Assembly: GCA_028714875.1 (NCBI GenBank)
Contig: JAQTLN010000003.1
Span: 124,001 to 188,000 of the forward strand
Direction of reading: 5' to 3'
DNA from: Gallionellaceae bacterium
GTDB lineage: Bacteria > Pseudomonadota > Gammaproteobacteria > Burkholderiales > Thiobacillaceae
Length of the DNA stretch: 64,000 bases
Position numbers and translations under genes: made by a program. The notes under the pieces are model-generated. The model worked only from the letters and a program-made list of their open reading frames with translations, made no database searches and had not been told where the DNA came from. Shown here in pieces: positions 60,801 through 64,000 of this stretch (position 1 is its first letter; each line of letters starts with the position of its first letter).

Positions 60801-60950
60801 ATCCTGTATGCCTCTGGTACTCACCCCCTGGCCGGAGGGTGCCGGCCGATCCGGTTCGATGGGGAACTGTATCCAGACAGCGCCCACAGCCAGGAGCAGA
60901 ACCACGATGACTTGTGACCACCCCGTATTGTTCTGGTCGTTATATGCCAT
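57879..60950 (-). CDS. Large multi-pass membrane protein with extracytoplasmic domain, unknown function
   Basis: A 1023-aa protein from the ATG at 60950, GAGGGAGA ribosome-binding site. TM1 (WSQVIVVLLLAVGAVWIQF) is followed by about 550 extracytoplasmic residues and then about seven TM segments (near 585-605, 615-640, 650-670, 775-795, 810-830, 915-930, 940-965) and a C-terminal coiled coil (RRHSIENLNTRLLELQ). The large domain contains IGAIGVLGNDYYDKLLVLKAL and a later FFTTDVDAAM, reminiscent of type 1 periplasmic-binding folds. Base composition looks lower in GC than its neighbours. The family is not recognised. It is downstream of the patatin gene with 126 bp between. Confidence 0.75.
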   Translation of the reverse strand: MAYNDQNNTGWSQVIVVLLLAVGAVWIQFPIEPDRPAPSGQGVSTRGIQDVDARLWQDPFGAIDRTGKTSSPACVTLAQSGKDVTIKSAACGTARDHSLEWLSELIQSRQRENNTPTKVMLTMVPGGNWVGADEARRRTRYAVLAGLNAEDYVPDDPEHIGYAKGKVDQIPMVMPFEWLTSQKGEPLLLIWLDDEALLRETWVENCAKAKAGCLENNKRIAPKPLSRLAEIVEKLGAQNKPGNTDKANQPTWLLIGPSSSTFLTLAVKEPGIEKSLAQLASHVPRWYSPFATLPDDKIPPSGKDGLKQKFLDKLTRVTTDDDKLASALVEELRLRRFGSGETVALVGQWDTAYSRELRGLLKEKIENEPIAGKPGRKMRVLEESYLRGIDGKLPERKDTDKKTENKEKTVIEPTEGEGQIDYLRRLSAKLKLREKDVERIGAIGVLGNDYYDKLLVLKALRPAFPDTVFFTTDVDAAMLDRDDNKHTRNLIVAAGYGLSLAPDGQKDIPPFRENDQTATYVATRQALNPDSLGSLAQEARSKAQLFEIGRSELVSLPCAEGMRYCRQQIETGAPTVLWRVGLLPVALALIIWFIATTTGFTHRQHRCAWTAIVMGTGFVSIALYFLAMGSEPLRWLEGVSIWPSEVLRLIALALALTLYWEGVRRVHRARAYLDREFFGLDHYKAGKEVSLCTHLHFVLAPARRLHRLGLWLRVRAKQAWKRAMECHQGKAMAFPSTEEQDAGDIWGIYNGSKMCAGAPRPLRLPFWASVLQFMLAYVLMAAILFELGLPKPQVPARGDLAFSVDHGVIIFTLLAHLALLFLAMYEGFRAVWLARALQGPTHWPDQIIERFWPFPEGEKPKHWPFTGGVAADHTLFDPWLDVRFIAHATEPVQRIIFYPFIVLSLLMLSRSSLFDRWGIPAFLIAIYAISITLVVIAALRMRYSAEKVRRHSIENLNTRLLELQAQGKGELVKQIEIMRKDIQEIKIGTFSPLGQQPLIKAGLTLAGSYSGIALLEFLNQMNL

Positions 60951-61076
60951 GGTGTATCTCCCTCGCCGCAACCGCCCCCACGCCGATATTCGAGCCAGAG
61001 GGATGTGGGCTATTTACGTTTCATATTTACCTTATAGCTCTGGAACTCCTCCGGGATAGATGGCTTCAACGAACAA

Positions 61077-62855
61077 TTAACTGAAGATGTCTTCCGGCCA
61101 CGGGCTAGGTTCGGGCTCGGTGCGCGGCGGCAGCAGCTGGTACTTCACCAGTTCCTCGCGCATGGCCTTGATGGCGGCATCAGCCAGTTTGTTGTCCACC
61201 AGGCGGATCACCAGGCCGATCAGGCCGTTCAGAAAAGGCGCGTCGCGCATGCCCTGGTCGGCCAGCCGCTCCCCCACCGCGAGGATGCGTTTGCGCAGGG
61301 GTTTCCTGATGCCGTCCAGCCGTTCGTGGCTGTAGAGGCTGTTCCAGGCCGGCAACTCGGCGTCGAGGGGAATGCTGTCCAACACGGGAATGATGGGTAG
61401 ATGGCGCGGGCCGATGCCGGCATAGGGCTTTCCATCCTCGTCGCGGCCGTACCGTTGTGCCAGCGCGTCACTCCAGCCATGGTCCCAGGCGCCGGTGGCG
61501 TCCTGGAACAGCGGGTTGTTCTCCGGCAGGGTGAAGTGCTTGTCCAGGAAACCCCGCGCGTTGCGGCGGCCGAGCTGGAAATCATGGCGGCGGAAATCTT
61601 CGCTCAAAAAGCCGCCGAAGGCGCCGACCGAGGCACTGGCAATGGGGTAGTTCACCGCGTTCCCCTGGGGGTCCGCGCGCACTGGGGCGATCAGGAAACG
61701 GCTGTAGATGTCGGCTTGTTGCGCCAGGGCGATGTCCATGGCGCGGAAGCGGCTTTGCGCTTTCCAGGCGCCGACCAGACCGATCGCGGCGCTGAATAGA
61801 TCGTCACGCGCGGCCTTGTCGTCGAGTTGATCCGGGAAGGGGTCGATCATGATGACCGCGGCCCGCGCCTTGTCGCCCTCGCGTGGGTTGAAACCGTCGG
61901 CGCCGGCGAGGATGCCGTGGGCCAGTTCCAATGGTTCGTTGTTCATGCTGCCGCCATCCACGCAGACGAAGCTGTAGGGCTGTGAATAAGGCTGCACATT
62001 GCTGTCTTTCGGCACCCACTGCGGCACAACTCGGCTGTAATTGCGCTTGAACAGGTGTTGCCCAGCGCATTCGAGGCCTTCCCAGGACTGCCATTTGCGC
62101 TGCCAGTAAATGTCACCGGCCAGAGTGCCGAAGGTGTATTCCAGCGTGCGTGGCTTGAGACCGATGGGGAAGGCGCCGGAGGCCAGGGCCGCCTGGCCGA
62201 TCAAATGCCAGCCCGCCTGGCCCGCCGGTGATTGACTGCTCCAAGGCACCGCGACCGCGCCATCGCTGTGTTCTGTGCCGCCCTCGCTCAACAGCAGGTG
62301 GACGTGGTCGCCGTGCATGCGGAAGTCGTGCCCGGCGGCATAGTTGCCGCGAAACCCCAGGTTGTAGGGGACGCCGCGAAGATTGGTCACCGTGAACATC
62401 AGGTGCAGGGGTTCCGCGAGATAGGAACGACGCCGCAAGGTGCCCTGTTTGAGCGCGGCGTCCGCGAGTTTGTCGAGAATGCTGGAGTCGAGCAGAGAAC
62501 GGGCCGGAGCGTTGGGGTCATCCAGGTCGCTTTGTTCGAGCAGATACTTGATGTCGATGCCGGTTACCCAGGTGTCGTAAAGCCGGTTGGGCTGTGCCTG
62601 GACGGGGTCATGCACGGGATGGTGCTCGTGCAGCATGGCGGCGGTCGCGACGGCGGCGGTGATGGAGCCGGCGGAGGCGCCGCTCATGACCTTGATGCTG
62701 ACTTCATGACGCGGCACGTCGCCGCCGGGTTTGCTTTTTTCGCTGTGCCAGGCGTCCAGCGCTTCGATCATGAAATCCATCACGCCCGCGCTATAGGCGC
62801 CGGCGGAAACCGCGCCGGCCAGGGTCAGGCCAATTTCAAAGGGTTGTTTGCTCAT
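61077..62855 (-). CDS. Patatin-like phospholipase
   Basis: A 592-aa protein from the ATG at 62855, with GGAGG ribosome-binding site. The N-terminal oxyanion loop is LTLAGAVSAGAYSAGVMDF, the nucleophile elbow IKVMSGASAGSITAA (GxSxG), and the catalytic Asp in VCVDGGSMNNEPLEL (DGG). No signal peptide or TM is visible, so it is cytoplasmic or peripheral. The long middle and C-terminal parts are not shared with small CBASS-type patatins. It lies 23 bp after the small winged-helix-like gene and upstream of the large membrane protein. Confidence 0.88.
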   Translation of the reverse strand: MSKQPFEIGLTLAGAVSAGAYSAGVMDFMIEALDAWHSEKSKPGGDVPRHEVSIKVMSGASAGSITAAVATAAMLHEHHPVHDPVQAQPNRLYDTWVTGIDIKYLLEQSDLDDPNAPARSLLDSSILDKLADAALKQGTLRRRSYLAEPLHLMFTVTNLRGVPYNLGFRGNYAAGHDFRMHGDHVHLLLSEGGTEHSDGAVAVPWSSQSPAGQAGWHLIGQAALASGAFPIGLKPRTLEYTFGTLAGDIYWQRKWQSWEGLECAGQHLFKRNYSRVVPQWVPKDSNVQPYSQPYSFVCVDGGSMNNEPLELAHGILAGADGFNPREGDKARAAVIMIDPFPDQLDDKAARDDLFSAAIGLVGAWKAQSRFRAMDIALAQQADIYSRFLIAPVRADPQGNAVNYPIASASVGAFGGFLSEDFRRHDFQLGRRNARGFLDKHFTLPENNPLFQDATGAWDHGWSDALAQRYGRDEDGKPYAGIGPRHLPIIPVLDSIPLDAELPAWNSLYSHERLDGIRKPLRKRILAVGERLADQGMRDAPFLNGLIGLVIRLVDNKLADAAIKAMREELVKYQLLPPRTEPEPSPWPEDIFS

Positions 62856-62878
62856 GATGTGTTTCCTCCTGGACGATC

Positions 62879-63106
62879 TCAGCGTGAGTACAAAACATGC
62901 TGGTCGGCATTGACGCGCCGCCGGACTAGGCCTTGTTGTTGCAAGCGGGTGAGGGCGGCTTGCACGGTGTGGACATCCACACACCACGCCGCCGGCAACC
63001 ACCATTTGGCGATGCCTTCCGCGCTGTCGACGGCTTCGGGGTGGGTATGCAGGTAGCGCAGGATGGCGTCGACCACGTCGGTGAGATGTTGTTGCTGGGG
63101 CTGCAT
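62879..63106 (-). CDS. Small winged-helix-like protein
   Basis: A 75-aa protein from the ATG at 63106, preceded by AGAGGAGGC, a strong ribosome-binding site. The pattern is helical: DVVDAILRYLHTHPEAVDSAEGIAKWWLP, then VDVHTVQAALTRLQQQGLVRRR and a beta-wing end HVLYSR. This resembles small helix-turn-helix proteins found beside many operons. It is probably a regulator of, or adaptor for, the patatin gene 23 bp downstream. Confidence 0.75.
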   Translation of the reverse strand: MQPQQQHLTDVVDAILRYLHTHPEAVDSAEGIAKWWLPAAWCVDVHTVQAALTRLQQQGLVRRRVNADQHVLYSR

Positions 63107-63173
63107 GAATGCCTCCTCTACAGGGCTGCCGCGGTGCCTTGATCCGAGATTGTCCATTAGCCGAAGCCGGCAT

Positions 63174-63243
63174 GTAGCGCAGGCGTCCCGCCTGCTTCGT
63201 GGGGCTGATCAGACGGACGAAGCAGGCGGGACGCCTGCGCTAC
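63174..63243. repeat. Perfect palindromic repeat, GTAGCGCAGGCG variant
   Basis: gtagcgcaggcgtcccgcct ... aggcgggacgcctgcgctac, an almost perfect inverted repeat of 70 bp with a 20-nt loop. It lies in the 351-bp gap 63107-63457, flanked by GATTGTCCATTAGCC and its inverted match GGCTAATAGACAATTT. Nothing else was recognised in the gap. Confidence 0.88.
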
Positions 63244-63457
63244 TGGTGGGCCTCCGGTGTCGTCCCGGCTAATAGACAATTTGGGTTGATGGCAGCGAAG
63301 AGGGGCAAGCGCTGTGCCAGATGCCGCGAGAAGATGATGCTTATGGATTCAACAGCTTGGCGGCCGAACCCGTTCCTCGGGTGGGTCTTGGGTGACCCAT
63401 TCGGGTGAGGTGAATCGAGCGTCCGGGTCAGTCAAGACCCAATGCCGCGAGCGGTGA

Positions 63458-64000
63458 TCAGCGGTACAGGTTGGCTTCGATCTGGTACTTCTTCAGCAGC
63501 TTGCCCAGGGCGCGGCGTTCCTTGCCGGCCATGCGGGCGGCTTGCGAGACATTGCCGGCGCATTCCCGCATCAGGCGCAACAGATGGCTGCGCTCGAATG
63601 CCTGCAACATGTTTTGTTTGGCTTCGTTGAAGTTGAGCGTGTCGGAGATGCCGTGGCGGCGATCGGGTTGGCGACGGCGCTCGTTGCTCAGCACGGGCGC
63701 GCGGATGCGCAGTAGCGGGCCATCGGCGAGCAGGAATTCGCGCTGGATGCGGTTCTGCAATTCCCGGATGTTGCCCGGCCAGGGTTGGCTGGCCAGCCAT
63801 TCCAGGGTGTCCGGATGGAGTTCCTTGCTGGGAACCTTGTAGCGGCAGGCGGCTTCGGCGATGAAATGGCGTGCCAGGAGTTCGATGTCGCCGCCGCGCG
63901 CGCGCAAGGGCGGCACTGGCAGTTCCATGACATTCAGGCGGAAAAGCAGGTCGGCGCGGAAATGGCCCTCCTCGACCTGTTGTTCGAGTTCGACATTGCT
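63458..64000 (-). CDS. Sigma54-dependent transcriptional activator, C-terminal part, cut by window edge
   Basis: 181 codons, with the N-terminus beyond the edge. The AAA+ end shows FRADLLFRLNVMELPVPPLR, then GDIELLARHFI, then WPGNIRELQNRIQREF (sensor II). The Fis-type helix-turn-helix is AFERSHLLRLMRECAGNVSQAARMAGKERRALGKLLKKY. It activates a sigma54 promoter; its input domain is not in view. Nothing in the window shows which promoter it serves. Confidence 0.93.
   Translation of the reverse strand, partial: SNVELEQQVEEGHFRADLLFRLNVMELPVPPLRARGGDIELLARHFIAEAACRYKVPSKELHPDTLEWLASQPWPGNIRELQNRIQREFLLADGPLLRIRAPVLSNERRRQPDRRHGISDTLNFNEAKQNMLQAFERSHLLRLMRECAGNVSQAARMAGKERRALGKLLKKYQIEANLYR

Noticed and set aside
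59403-60917. 504-aa open frame on the plus strand
   Set aside because: Antisense to the 1023-aa membrane protein. The minus strand gives TM segments, a ribosome-binding site and continuous coding; the plus frame does not.

Overview
The window is about 64 kb of GC-rich DNA that reads as the chromosome of a free-living, nitrogen-fixing betaproteobacterium (Rhodocyclales/Nitrosomonadales-like). The basis is the gene families present: a nifN-nifX-DUF269-fdxB accessory operon close to that of Azotobacter/Azoarcus, a phasin with an adjacent ParA, DUF1841, DUF455, UbiA, a RIO1-type kinase and SulP. The genus cannot be named from sequence reading alone. No rRNA, tRNA, CRISPR array, plasmid or phage backbone was seen.

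Layout. 1-4.8 kb (minus): periplasmic/outer-membrane genes (TlpA-like, alpha/beta-hydrolase-like, porin, PstS-like) behind a class III nucleotide cyclase. 5.1-6.5 kb: fructokinase (mak) and a brnTA toxin-antitoxin locus whose toxin gene has an in-frame stop. 6.6-10.8 kb: TonB receptor - YfiR - CHASE-like GGDEF/EAL operon. 10.9-16.6 kb: housekeeping genes (SseB-like, FAD oxidase, ubiA, YecA-like, tcdA, mog), with a 7-bp tandem repeat directly before ubiA. 16.7-24.1 kb: REP-associated transposase, an 11-unit repeat cell-wall protein, Crp/Fnr regulator, M48 protease, nitroreductase, VanZ, DUF455 and a Rieske oxygenase. 24.3-30.0 kb: [NiFe]-hydrogenase small and large subunits, maturation protease and a PAS-GGDEF-EAL protein, arranged as one operon. 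30.2-32.0 kb: ogt-xerD. 32.1-37.7 kb (minus): nif accessory operon (nifN, nifX, rseC-like, DUF269, CCE_0567-type, fdxB, 2Fe-2S ferredoxin, two unknowns, GNAT, NifZ-like) behind a sigma54/NifA-type promoter. 38-50.9 kb: RIO kinase, P-loop ATPase, RNA/DNA enzymes, SulP, FIST, nth, an RlmN-like protein, Trk K+ uptake, DsbA/FrnE-like. 51-54.7 kb: GGDEF/EAL and HD-GYP pair. 55-57.8 kb: pseudouridine synthase, phasin, ParA. 57.9-63.1 kb: a small winged-helix-like protein, a patatin lipase and a 1023-aa multi-pass membrane protein of unknown function. The right edge holds the end of a sigma54-dependent activator.

Themes. Cyclic-di-GMP enzymes are unusually dense (three GGDEF-EAL proteins and one HD-GYP), two of them wired to specific inputs: a TonB receptor/YfiR and a hydrogenase. 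The nif accessory genes make FeMo-cofactor biosynthesis proteins and electron carriers; the H2 released by nitrogenase is a plausible ligand or substrate for the hydrogenase. Two families of dispersed palindromic repeats (a GTAGCGCCGGC family and a CCCCCCTTT/AAAGGGGGG family) lie between genes. They have altered genes: one extends nifN, one supplies a stop codon, another kind supplies a ribosome-binding site.

The strongest candidate for a little-described system is the hydrogenase/PAS-GGDEF-EAL operon. The second is the winged-helix/patatin/membrane-protein module.
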